Numbered from the stretch's first letter, positions 28,099-36,776 are shown. The stretch: DNA of 58,248 bases from Salinisphaera sp. G21_0 (GCF_017744115.1 NZ_JAGHQW010000039.1:1-58248); one strand, 5' to 3'. A program made the numbers and translations. The notes: generated by a model from the letters alone, not told the origin.

Positions 28099-29049
28099 AT
28101 GTCCAACCTGTTAACAAAAGGTGCCTCCGCGATAGCGTGTGGACCAGAGAGGCTAAACGCCTTAAGGGAGCTGTGGGGACGTCGCCTCGTTCTTGGCGTC
28201 CCCTATCTCTGGCTACTGTTATTCTTTCTTGTCCCCTTCCTGATTGTGGTCAAGATCAGCTTTTCATCGGCAGAAATTGCCATTCCGCCCTATTCGGCCA
28301 TCTTTGAGTACTTTGATGAAGTACTGACACTGAATTTAAATCTGGGCAACTACCTGTTCCTGGCCGAGGATGAGATGTACCTGCAGGCCTATCTGACCTC
28401 GATCAGGCTGGCCCTGGTTGCTACCTTTTTCTGCCTTCTACTGGGCTATCCCATGGCCTACGCCATGGCTCAGGCACCGGGAAGAAAACAAAGTTTCCTG
28501 CTCATGCTGGTGCTACTGCCATCATGGACCTCATTCCTGATCCGCATATACGCCTGGATGGGAATACTGAAAAATAACGGGTTATTGAACAACCTGCTGA
28601 TGTGGTGTGGCCTGATTGACCAGCCCCTGCAGATCCTGAACACCAACATTGCCGTTTATATAGGCATCGTTTATGCCTATCTGCCCTTTATGGTGCTCCC
28701 TATTTATGCCAACCTGACCCAGCTGGACAAATCACTGCTGGAGGCGGCCAATGATCTGGGCTGTCGTCCATGGGAAACCTTTTTCAGGGTTACACTGCCA
28801 CTGTCCATGGGTGGCATTGTCGCAGGCTGTATGCTGGTCTTTATCCCTGCCGTGGGTGAATACGTGATTCCTGAGCTGCTGGGTGGGCCTGAGAGCCTGA
28901 TGATCGGTAAAGTGCTCTGGCAGGAGTTTTTCAACAATCGTGACTGGCCGCTGGCCAGTGCCCTGGCCATGATCATGCTGTTGATCCTGTGCTTGCCCAT
29001 CGCCTTCTTCAATCGCCAGCAGGCGAATCAATTGGAGGCCAGCCTGTAA
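28099..29049 (+). CDS. potH: Polyamine ABC transporter permease
   Basis: 316 residues with six predicted membrane helices. PotH-like landmarks are LGVPYLWLLLFFLVPFLIVV at the start, LPSWTSFLIRIYAWMGILKN and the EAA loop LEAANDLGCRPWETFFRVTLP. ATG 28099 gives the usual PotH length; a GTG 12 nt upstream is an alternative. Its stop overlaps potI (TAATG). Confidence 0.93.
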   Translation: MSNLLTKGASAIACGPERLNALRELWGRRLVLGVPYLWLLLFFLVPFLIVVKISFSSAEIAIPPYSAIFEYFDEVLTLNLNLGNYLFLAEDEMYLQAYLTSIRLALVATFFCLLLGYPMAYAMAQAPGRKQSFLLMLVLLPSWTSFLIRIYAWMGILKNNGLLNNLLMWCGLIDQPLQILNTNIAVYIGIVYAYLPFMVLPIYANLTQLDKSLLEAANDLGCRPWETFFRVTLPLSMGGIVAGCMLVFIPAVGEYVIPELLGGPESLMIGKVLWQEFFNNRDWPLASALAMIMLLILCLPIAFFNRQQANQLEASL

Positions 29050-29930
29050 TGACGCTTTCTACAGAAACAGGAACTGAACGCACAAGCGCCCTGGGAAGAA
29101 TCAAAACACCGGGTTTTTCCACCATCATGCTGATACTTGGGCTGACCTTCCTCTATCTACCCATGTTTATCCTTGTGTTTTACTCCTTTAACGCTTCACG
29201 ACTGGTGACCGTCTGGGCGGGCTTCTCAACCAAATGGTACGTGGAGCTGTTTCAGGATGAACAACTGATGGGCGCGGTATGGATCAGCTTGAGAATTGCT
29301 TTCTATAACGCATCCATGGCGGTCATTCTGGGTACTGTGTCGGCTTTTGCCCTTGACCGCTTTGGCAAATTCCGTGGCAGAACCGCCTTCAACAGCATGT
29401 TGACGGCTCCCCTGGTGATGCCCGATGTGATTACCGGCCTGTCGCTGCTGCTGCTGTTTGTCACCATGGCCGACCTGATCGGCTGGCCCATGGAACGGGG
29501 CATGCTGACCATCTGGATCGCCCACGTCACCTTCTCCACCGCTTATGTGGCTGTTGTCGTTAGTGCCAGGTTGCGGGAGGTAGATCGCTCTATTGAAGAG
29601 GCGGCGATGGATCTCGGTGCAACACCACTGCGGACGTTCTTTCTGATCACGATTCCAACCATTGCCCCATCGTTAGCCGCTGGCTGGTTACTGGCGTTCA
29701 CCCTGTCTCTGGATGATCTGGTGATTGCCAGCTTTGTCTCCGGCCCGGGCTCGACCACTCTGCCAATGGTGGTATTCTCTTCGGTGCGCCTGGGGATCTC
29801 ACCGAAAATTAACGCCATGGCGACACTGATTATTCTGGTGGTCTCTCTGGCAGCCCTGTTTGGCTGGTGGTTTATGCGCCGCTCAGAAAGGGAAAGAAGG
29901 GCCAGCCTGGAAAGGTTTGGCACCAGTTAG
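29049..29930 (+). CDS. potI: Polyamine ABC transporter permease
   Basis: 293 residues with six membrane helices. It contains ILVFYSFNASRLVTVWAGFS, APLVMPDVITGLSLLLLF and the EAA loop IEEAAMDLGATPLRTFFLIT, typical of PotI. It forms the permease heterodimer with PotH. Start ATG 29049 overlaps the potH stop. A good terminator follows 13 nt after its stop. Confidence 0.93.
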   Translation: MTLSTETGTERTSALGRIKTPGFSTIMLILGLTFLYLPMFILVFYSFNASRLVTVWAGFSTKWYVELFQDEQLMGAVWISLRIAFYNASMAVILGTVSAFALDRFGKFRGRTAFNSMLTAPLVMPDVITGLSLLLLFVTMADLIGWPMERGMLTIWIAHVTFSTAYVAVVVSARLREVDRSIEEAAMDLGATPLRTFFLITIPTIAPSLAAGWLLAFTLSLDDLVIASFVSGPGSTTLPMVVFSSVRLGISPKINAMATLIILVVSLAALFGWWFMRRSERERRASLERFGTS

Positions 29931-29942
29931 CATGATAATCAG

Positions 29943-29966
29943 AAGCCGGATCTACTCCGGCTTTTT
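29943..29966 (+). terminator. Rho-independent terminator of potGHI
   Basis: AAGCCGGA and TCCGGCTT pair around a 5-nt loop, followed by TTT. It lies just after the potI stop codon. Confidence 0.85.
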
Positions 29967-30178
29967 AATTCGTTCCTCAACTTTTACCAGACCCGGATGC
30001 TCCGGGACTGTCCCGACGTGCATTTCTGCTTGACGTCCTCACCCCGAAAGCCTGAGTCACACTCAGTCTGGCTACATCAAGCTCGTGCGACAAGAAACGC
30101 CTGCTCCCTGGATGGCCTCTGCCCGAACCCGTTGTCGTTTGTGTAAAAGCATCACCCGGCATCAACGACACCTCGCCT

Positions 30179-32500
30179 TTATTTATCGACAAAATAGAGT
30201 TTTGGCAGCGTCCCTTGCCTGGCCATCGATAATACCTTAGGATCTGAATAAACCTGCTTCAGTACAGCTTTGAGTTCACTATCTGTAGCCCCTCCAAGCT
30301 CATACAGTGGGAACACCAGCCTTTTTTCCGAAGCAGCGTTGATGATTAACGTTACCAGCTGCTGCGAAAACCCACTTATATCCGTTACTTTTGGAAAGAG
30401 CACCGAATGAATTTTCTGGCAGCCTTTAAAGCCCTCAGTCTCTTTATATAGCCATGCCTCACATTGATAGTACCCCTTGCTATTGAAGGTAGCCTGACCA
30501 CCGTCCACGATCATATGCTCTATATAACCCTCTCTGGCCCCCCCCTGAAGCGCCACATCAGTTTTCAGCAGATCATCAGGTTTCTGCACGGCATTTACCA
30601 GTGAAAATGGCTCACTATTGCCATAGTATCTCCGAGCAAAGCCAAGCACCCCAACCGGATGACTAAACAGCCTGGCAGCGCTTTTTGGTATGGGCGAATC
30701 GGCTGGTGTTGAAACCCGGGATTGAGGCTGAGACCTTGAGGGCACTGCTGGTTCAGATCTGACCGCTCCCGATTGGGCTGCCTGGAAATAAGAGGCGGTT
30801 TTCTTTGGGATTGCACCATGTCCTACTGCAAGCATAGTGCCAGAAACACCTGCCGGGTGGGTACCGACAGGTGTTATACCCGTGGGTAAATGTACCGGTT
30901 TAGCCGCGTTCAGGCTCTTGAAAGCTTTAATAAAATCGTCGTGTACTTCCTTATCCTTATTATTCTTATTATCCCAACCCACGAGTATTAATTTGGGTAC
31001 TTTGGATAACTTCTGTATACGAGGATCCTGATAAGCCGCATGGAGCGCACGGGCCATATCCTCACCACTGCCACCAAAAATTGCACAGCCTATAAAACAA
31101 CTGACAATGGTATTGCTGCCATTGTCACTGGCTCCAAGGAGCAGTGAAACAAAAGCATTGGTGAAATCCCGCTGATATTTTTCTACCCCTACACCAGAAC
31201 GGTTAACACTCAAATCATAATCTTTCTTATTTGGGGCAACCACGTTATGAATATGCTGGCAATGGCGCAAACCACGGGTGGAATCAGTGGCATATCCATA
31301 GGGCCCGGTGGTATAACACTTGCCAGTTCCAACCTTATGAATACTGGTATCGTGGTTAAATTGAGCGCCAAGATCACTTGAAAATTGTCCTGCGACACCC
31401 CCGCTATGTCTCATTTCACGATTTGCAGCATTGACCAGATCGAATGGTTTTCCTTGTTTCGAGAGTTCTCTGGCACGACCAAACATACCTTTATCAGGGT
31501 GCATTGCTATTTCCAGCTGATTAGGAAACAGCTCTGTCGATGCCTTGTCAGCACGGCCTGTGCTTGCTGCCGTGTTAATTGCCGTGGCCACAGCCGCGGA
31601 GCTGCTCATTGCAGCGGGCGTTGTTACACTGCGAACCGGTGAACCTGTTGCAGAATTGCGTTGAGCCAGCACATCCCAGCGACTTGCAAAGTCTCGGCAT
31701 GCTGTCCGGTCACTGGCTGCAGAAGACCTGCCCACCAGAATCAGTTCTGGTGCTTGCCTGCCTGTTGATTCAAATTTAGCCTTGGCTTTCGAAATCGCTT
31801 CTGCCAAATCTTTTCCTGTGCCACCCGCAAGGCCGCAACTGAGCAGAGGGCAGTAAATCCGAGATAGTTCCGGGTGGACATCAGCCGCTTTAAATAACTC
31901 AAAAAACGTTTTTTCAAGCTTTTCTGCAAACCTCCCATCATTCGCTAAAGGAACCAACACATTGTGAACCGCCCGGCAATTATTGAGATCAGATGGTTTG
32001 TCACCACGAATACAGTCATAAGTAAAACATTCACCGTGATTGATAAGATTCCCGGGCTGCTGAGACACCTGAACATAGTTACTATTGTTGCCACCAAACT
32101 TTTCTTTGATAACCTTTGCAATACCTCTATGAAATTGCATGTTCAGGTCCACAGAGTTCACTATCCCATAGGGGACAAGGTCATCTTTACGCTCTACCCA
32201 TCTCAATAATCCCTCATTACAAGTAACCAGTGTTACCCTGCCAGGCAATCTTTGTTCAGTCTCATTAGCCAGATTGATATAATATCGTGACACATCCTCT
32301 TTTTTGACAACCTTTTTGCCAACTATATGCCTAAGGGATGGATACTTTTCCAGTTGTTTAAGCAGGCAATCATTATCAACTTTACGAACTGCTAGCCCAA
32401 AGACCAGCTGTTGCCATTCTTCATTAATGCCACACTCCTTCATATTAAGAGAACTGTGTCTCACTACCCGAGCACAGAATGTTTCAATGGCACCATCCAT
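30179..32500 (-). CDS. Three-macro-domain protein (candidate ADP-ribose-binding effector)
   Basis: 773 residues with AAGGAGG before the ATG. Three homologous modules are visible at ~88-257, ~326-508 and ~611-773, separated by Ser/Ala/Pro-rich linkers. The middle one has the clearest macro motif, LVNAANREMRHSGGVAGQF (NAAN at 357-360, GGVA at 367-370), with GGSGEDMARAL later. All modules share a C-x-x-(I/V)H-(N/S)-V motif (CRAVHNV, CQHIHNV, CQKIHSV) and end in LILVG or LYFVD. Modules 1 and 3 have lost parts of the ligand loop (NSVDLN, NAVQKP). No signal peptide or membrane segment. Macro domains bind or hydrolyse ADP-ribose on proteins. Secretion into a host is inference. Confidence 0.75.
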   Translation of the reverse strand: MDGAIETFCARVVRHSSLNMKECGINEEWQQLVFGLAVRKVDNDCLLKQLEKYPSLRHIVGKKVVKKEDVSRYYINLANETEQRLPGRVTLVTCNEGLLRWVERKDDLVPYGIVNSVDLNMQFHRGIAKVIKEKFGGNNSNYVQVSQQPGNLINHGECFTYDCIRGDKPSDLNNCRAVHNVLVPLANDGRFAEKLEKTFFELFKAADVHPELSRIYCPLLSCGLAGGTGKDLAEAISKAKAKFESTGRQAPELILVGRSSAASDRTACRDFASRWDVLAQRNSATGSPVRSVTTPAAMSSSAAVATAINTAASTGRADKASTELFPNQLEIAMHPDKGMFGRARELSKQGKPFDLVNAANREMRHSGGVAGQFSSDLGAQFNHDTSIHKVGTGKCYTTGPYGYATDSTRGLRHCQHIHNVVAPNKKDYDLSVNRSGVGVEKYQRDFTNAFVSLLLGASDNGSNTIVSCFIGCAIFGGSGEDMARALHAAYQDPRIQKLSKVPKLILVGWDNKNNKDKEVHDDFIKAFKSLNAAKPVHLPTGITPVGTHPAGVSGTMLAVGHGAIPKKTASYFQAAQSGAVRSEPAVPSRSQPQSRVSTPADSPIPKSAARLFSHPVGVLGFARRYYGNSEPFSLVNAVQKPDDLLKTDVALQGGAREGYIEHMIVDGGQATFNSKGYYQCEAWLYKETEGFKGCQKIHSVLFPKVTDISGFSQQLVTLIINAASEKRLVFPLYELGGATDSELKAVLKQVYSDPKVLSMARQGTLPKLYFVDK

Positions 32501-32813
32501 TTCAGCCTCCTTAAATTATCGTGAAATTAGTATTGATTTGTGCAATCAAATTAAGGGCAACTGTAGACCCAATAATTGAGTTAGACTGAAAATCGGTAAT
32601 ATAGTTCCAAAATTAGCAAGCATTTTCTCTCACGCGATTCCTGGCAGGTAAAGTGACTGGTATGAGTTTCCTTTATTTTTCAAGTATTACCGGAAGCCGC
32701 TGATGACTTAGGGCTCGTTCTCCTGTAGCTTTCTGCAACAATGACATAGTGGCCAGAAACAGGGAGAACAAGACGTGTGTTCACACCTCAAATATGTTTA
32801 TGAAATATCCGGG
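32501..32813. other. Intergenic region with repeat remnant
   Basis: 313 bases between the triple-macro gene and the small membrane protein gene. 32714-32773 can fold into an imperfect hairpin (GTTCTCC...GGGAGAAC). It ends in a copy of the terminal repeat annotated at 32796-32813. No gene is supported. Confidence 0.45.
32796..32813 (+). repeat. Terminal-repeat-like copy (related to the element at 33342-33503)
   Basis: TTTATGAAATATCCGGG, followed by TTAG, equals the right end of the palindromic element at 33342-33503, where it is followed by TTAA. No matching left end was found in the preceding 200 bases, so this is a partial copy. The stop codon of the adjacent membrane-protein gene lies within the TTA. 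Confidence 0.6.
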
Positions 32814-33236
32814 TTAGCTGCTGTGTGAGCCATTTTGATCCATCAGCGTCAGCGGTAAAGGTTCCTGAACAGACTCAACAGACCTTGCACCAATAGCCTT
32901 TTTACAGGCAAATACACAACACACCCCTGCGGCATATACCATTAAACCGGTCAGGGCACCGTAGATGACATTAACTTGTGTATCAACCTCATTCGCCTCC
33001 AGCCCCCGGGAGTGGGAATAGAGAAAACCACCGCCCACACCACCACTAACCATCAGAACATATCCACCCAATAACCCGACAGTAGAATTCAGACAACAAC
33101 GCCGCCCAAATGCAGTCACTCTCGAAGCCAGGGTAGCCGAAGCTTCATTGGCCCCGCTGGGTTGAGCAGCCTGTGGATATACGATACCTCCGGAAACGCC
33201 GTTCACTGACCGGTCACCTCGTGATTTCACCTGCAA
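32814..33236 (-). CDS. Small two-helix membrane protein, unknown function
   Basis: Up to 140 residues. Two hydrophobic segments are seen, VGLLGGYVLMVSGGVGGGFL and VIYGALTGLMVYAAGVCCVF, with a short polar loop between them and a hydrophilic N-terminus. The start is uncertain: the longest frame begins with TTG at 33236, while a GTG at 33206 has AGGTGA about 7 nt upstream. The stop codon sits at the edge of a repetitive terminal sequence, so the present C-terminus may be a product of an insertion. I recognise no family. Confidence 0.5.
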   Translation of the reverse strand: MQVKSRGDRSVNGVSGGIVYPQAAQPSGANEASATLASRVTAFGRRCCLNSTVGLLGGYVLMVSGGVGGGFLYSHSRGLEANEVDTQVNVIYGALTGLMVYAAGVCCVFACKKAIGARSVESVQEPLPLTLMDQNGSHSS

Positions 33237-33299
33237 ATTCCCGTGACAGGCATAGCCGGTCTTGAGAATTGGTAATCTGACTTTTTATAAAAAGCAGAG

Positions 33300-33336
33300 C
33301 GTGGACAGCCTTTAAATCGAAAAGTTCCAAATTGAT
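33300..33336 (-). pseudogene. Detached 3' end of F-box-like gene 1
   Basis: On the minus strand this segment (TTGGAACTTTTCGATTTAAA then GGCTGTCCACG) matches the 3' end of F-box-like gene 2 and its downstream bases at 34682-34714. There they encode LELSDL and the stop. It lies directly beyond the palindromic element that interrupts gene 1, so it appears to be the displaced original tail of gene 1. Confidence 0.7.
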
Positions 33337-33337
33337 G

Positions 33338-33507
33338 TTAACCCGGATACTTCATAAACTGCCCCGAATCTCGCGCCGGACTTTGTCGCTCTATGGGATT
33401 TTGTGAGGAAGCGCTGTACCGGGGAGCACGGTCGACTGAACAAAACTCCCTCAGAGCGGCAAAGGACAAGCAAGAGCGGGAGCACGTTTATGAAATATCC
33501 GGTTTAA
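33338..33507. mobile_element. Palindromic MITE-like element with TTAA flanks
   Basis: The element 33342-33503 is almost entirely an inverted repeat. CCCGGATACTTCATAAAC at the left mirrors GTTTATGAAATATCCGGT at the right, and weaker complementarity continues inward to the middle. It is flanked by TTAA on both sides (33338-33341 and 33504-33507), a target-site duplication of the kind made by IS1380-like or piggyBac-like transposases. It has no coding capacity. The autonomous parent is not in the window. Confidence 0.7.
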
Positions 33508-34536
33508 CTACTTAGTCAGCCCATTAATAAATGTGTCCCAATCGAACTCATCATCATTAATTAATTTTTTATTAAAATGTGCCTTTCTCAGTCTGCCCGG
33601 GTGGATTCTATTATTTTCAATCATGTTAGCTAATGAATCCACCTTGTCAGCTTTATCTTCAGTTTTTATTACTTTCTTAACTTGTAATGCAATGTGTAAA
33701 AAAGACAAAGCAAATGTTGTGGCATATTTCTCACCTTTTAAACTCATTCTGTTATTAATATCTATCGCTAATGAACAAATATGTGCTGTAAACAAGACAT
33801 CTTCTGGATCTAACTGCACATTTTTGACTGGTAAAACCTCAGTTTCCGTCATCACTTCAGCAATTTTACCGGGCTGTAGAGGATTGCATGTAGAATCTAA
33901 CTGCTCATCTTTGACTGACAAAACCTCAATTTCTGTCATCATTTCAGCAACTCTATCAGGCTGCAGAGGATCATCTGTAGAATCTTCCGGTCGTTTGTGC
34001 TCAGTTACCGATGAATCACCCTTGGCGAGCATGCATAGTTGTTGAAATAATTTAACAAAATCGTATGGTTGATAGTCATTAATGCCAAAAATATTATTTA
34101 TGATAAGTCTTGCCGGCCCCGGAGATAGGGCTACAGATGGTATAAGTACATTAAGATGCTGATCAGTTTTAATCTTTTCATCAATATCAAAAGGGTATTT
34201 TTCTGCTCTTTGTTTTAAATCATCAAACCTTTCAAGCATTCTTACTTTTGGTTTATTTTTAAAAGCCATTTTTACTAAAAGATCGTCCGATCTAAGAGAA
34301 AGGTAATTATCCACATTGATTGAGCTAAAGGCAAGAAAGTCCTTCAAACTAAGGTGTTGGGCAATTTTAAATTTTAATTCCTGGGAGAATGGCAAATAAT
34401 TGTTTTCTGCAGGCTCTGATTTCACCTTTCGTAACGGGGTGAATATATTAGCTGTTGGATTTTTTACAAATTCACTTGACCTATGATACTCAGAAATATT
34501 GGCAAAACTATCAACAATGGCATTTTCAAAATTCAT
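33508..34536 (-). CDS. F-box-like protein 1, C-terminus truncated by insertion
   Basis: 342 residues from ATG 34536 (AGG upstream). An F-box-like segment at ~47-92 reads YLPFSQELKFKIAQHLSLKD then FLAFSSINVDN, matching the LPxELxxxIxxxLxxxDL pattern of eukaryotic F-boxes that bind Skp1. Two copies of a 29-residue unit (NPLQPGKIAEVMTETEVLP type) occur at ~189-213 and ~218-243; paralogue 2 lacks them. The protein ends FINGLTK where paralogue 2 continues about 15 residues; the stop lies at the edge of the palindromic element. AT-rich relative to flanking core genes. No signal peptide. Role as host ubiquitin-ligase adaptor is inference. Confidence 0.65.
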   Translation of the reverse strand: MNFENAIVDSFANISEYHRSSEFVKNPTANIFTPLRKVKSEPAENNYLPFSQELKFKIAQHLSLKDFLAFSSINVDNYLSLRSDDLLVKMAFKNKPKVRMLERFDDLKQRAEKYPFDIDEKIKTDQHLNVLIPSVALSPGPARLIINNIFGINDYQPYDFVKLFQQLCMLAKGDSSVTEHKRPEDSTDDPLQPDRVAEMMTEIEVLSVKDEQLDSTCNPLQPGKIAEVMTETEVLPVKNVQLDPEDVLFTAHICSLAIDINNRMSLKGEKYATTFALSFLHIALQVKKVIKTEDKADKVDSLANMIENNRIHPGRLRKAHFNKKLINDDEFDWDTFINGLTK

Positions 34537-34693
34537 ACTTATGCCTACATTTCTGCAATTCCATATTGGTTTGATCATCAGATTGGGAAAAAGTTCCGCT
34601 TCGAATTGATCAATGAAAATCCTGAGTCAAATCCCCACTTCATCGCCAGTTTTATTTTTTGCTGGATACCCTAAAAAATAGATCGTGGACAGC

Positions 34694-35560
34694 CTAAAGA
34701 TCGGAAAGTTCCAGTTTTTTATTCTTCTTTATTCGCAGATAATCAATAAACTTTTCCCAATCAAACTCGTTCTTATTTCTTAATACTGATTTAAAATAAT
34801 AAACTTCACTCAGATTAGCTATTATAATTTCATTATTTTCAATCATATTGGCTAATGTATGTAGCTTCTTATCTTTTTCTTCAATACTTATCAGTTGGTT
34901 TACTTTTGATGCAATCTCTATAAAATATAACGCACGAAGTGTAGCACCTTCAGTTTTTTTACCGTATTTTAAACTCATTCTGTTATTAATATCTATTGTT
35001 AACGAACAAATATGTGCTCTAAAAAAGACATCCGTTGAATCATCATTGGCAAGCGTACATAGACATTGAAATAATTTAACAAAATTAGCTGATTGATATT
35101 TATAGTATACAGGATCTTTCTTTAAGATAAGTCGTGCAGGCCCGGGAGATGTGGCCACAGGCGGTATTATTGCGTCATGATTCTCATTCAATTTAATTGG
35201 CCCATTAATTTCGAAGGGATATTGTCGTGCTTTTTGTTTCAAATCATTGAGTCTTTCAAACAATACTACCTGCGGTTCATTTTCAAGAACTCTTCTTACC
35301 AAAAGGTCGTCCGATCTAAGCGAAAAATAATTATCAACATTGATTGAACTAAAGGCGATAAAGTCCTTCAAATTAAGATATCTGGCAATTTCAAACTTTA
35401 AGTCGTGACTCAATGGTAAATAATTATTTCTTGCAGGCTCTGAACTTACCTTTCGTAACGGACTGAATATATTGGCTGTTGGATTTTTTACAAATTCACT
35501 TGACCTTTGATAATCAGAAAAACTGACAAAACGATCAATAATAGCATTTGCAGCGTTCAT
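34694..35560 (-). CDS. F-box-like protein 2
   Basis: 288 residues from ATG 35560 with AGG upstream. It is closely related to F-box-like protein 1 over its whole length, and even the leader is shared (a 20-nt identity 42-47 nt before each ATG). The F-box-like region at ~47-92 reads YLPLSHDLKFEIARYLNLKD then FIAFSSINVDNYF. The C-terminus is intact (a KKNKKLELSDL tail). It lies 85 nt after the alr stop on the same strand and could be transcribed with alr or from its own AT-rich promoter. Skp1 binding and secretion are not shown by sequence. Confidence 0.65.
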   Translation of the reverse strand: MNAANAIIDRFVSFSDYQRSSEFVKNPTANIFSPLRKVSSEPARNNYLPLSHDLKFEIARYLNLKDFIAFSSINVDNYFSLRSDDLLVRRVLENEPQVVLFERLNDLKQKARQYPFEINGPIKLNENHDAIIPPVATSPGPARLILKKDPVYYKYQSANFVKLFQCLCTLANDDSTDVFFRAHICSLTIDINNRMSLKYGKKTEGATLRALYFIEIASKVNQLISIEEKDKKLHTLANMIENNEIIIANLSEVYYFKSVLRNKNEFDWEKFIDYLRIKKNKKLELSDL

Positions 35561-35645
35561 GATTATGCCTTTACTTTTTTCCCTTCCTTCAGAGCATAGG
35601 TTTGGGAAAAAGTTCCGCTTCAGAAATTTGCAAATAGCATTGGTA

Positions 35646-36776
35646 TCAGATCTCCATTTGATCAAAATCCAGTTGCTCAGGGATGAGAATGCCGTGATAT
35701 AGCACAGGAACACGGTTCAAATTGCAAAGCAGCTGATAAGGAATAGTACCTGCACCCTTTGCCACCTCATTAATGGGCAAGTCATCTCCCCACAGGATGG
35801 CACGGTCCCCTATCTGCACATCGGACAAATCGGTTAAGTCCACCGTCAGCATATCCATGGATACTCTGCCCACCAGCGGTACACGGCAGCCGTTAATATA
35901 CACCGGTGTACCATTGGCGGCATGGCGGGGGTAACCATCTGCATAGCCAATAGCCACCACACCGATCCGGGTGGTTCTCCGGGCGATCCACTGACTGCCA
36001 TAACCCACGGAACTCCCGGCAGGGATGGTTTTGATGCTGATGATGGCTGAACTCAGTTCCATCACCGGTTTTATTGTTTGCTGGATATCATGAATTTGCG
36101 CAAATGGAGAAACCCCATACAGCAGCAGACCAGGACGATTCCACTCACTCTGCACTTCTTTCAGGGCAACCAGCCCGGCAGAGTTACAGAAACTGCGCTC
36201 ACCAGGCAGGCCATGGGTATAAGTATTGAACGTTGTCAGCTGCTGTTGTGCATGATCACTGTCCGGCTCGTCGGCACAGGCGAAATGACTCATCAACACA
36301 ATGTCTTTGACAAAAGGGAGGTCATTGAGTTGTTCCCACACTTTGCGGTACTCATCAGGAGCAAAACCAACCCGCCCCATACCGGAATCCATTTTCAGCC
36401 ACAGCCTTACCGGATGTTTGGGACGGTGGGCGACTAATGCATCAATCTGATACTGATGATGGATCACCGTATCCAGACGATACTGGTCAATCATTTCCAG
36501 TTCTGAAGGTTCAAAGAAACCTTCCAGCAGCAGTATGGGTTGTTTGATGCCAGCAGCACGAAGTTCCAGGGCTTCCTCAATAAAGGCAACGGCAAACCCG
36601 CTGGCAATATCCGCCAGCGCGGTTGCACAGGCTGTTGCACCATGGCCATAGGCGTCTGCCTTGACCACTGCCATCACCTGACCATTACCAGTGCCCCTGG
36701 CAGACAGTTGTTGGATAATACGATAATTATGACGCAGTGCATCAAGATTTATCTTTGCTGTTGCTGGTCGGCCCAT
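35646..36776 (-). CDS. alr: Alanine racemase
   Basis: 376 residues from ATG 36776 (MGRPATAKINLDALRHNYRI, the usual start); an upstream in-frame ATG would add 14 unrelated residues. The pyridoxal phosphate lysine lies in VMAVVKADAYGHGA. The catalytic tyrosine of the second site is in SSVGYGSQW, and VSMDMLTVDLTDL follows. It supplies D-alanine for peptidoglycan. A housekeeping gene inside an accessory stretch, with F-box-like genes directly downstream. Confidence 0.96.
   Translation of the reverse strand: MGRPATAKINLDALRHNYRIIQQLSARGTGNGQVMAVVKADAYGHGATACATALADIASGFAVAFIEEALELRAAGIKQPILLLEGFFEPSELEMIDQYRLDTVIHHQYQIDALVAHRPKHPVRLWLKMDSGMGRVGFAPDEYRKVWEQLNDLPFVKDIVLMSHFACADEPDSDHAQQQLTTFNTYTHGLPGERSFCNSAGLVALKEVQSEWNRPGLLLYGVSPFAQIHDIQQTIKPVMELSSAIISIKTIPAGSSVGYGSQWIARRTTRIGVVAIGYADGYPRHAANGTPVYINGCRVPLVGRVSMDMLTVDLTDLSDVQIGDRAILWGDDLPINEVAKGAGTIPYQLLCNLNRVPVLYHGILIPEQLDFDQMEI

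Noticed and set aside
29977-30192. Small minus-strand frame overlapping the end of the triple-macro gene
   Set aside because: The protein looks like a familiar low-value intergenic translation (GRGHPGSRRFLSHELDVARL style) seen in repetitive DNA; start is TTG and function unsupported. Could be a repeat fragment.
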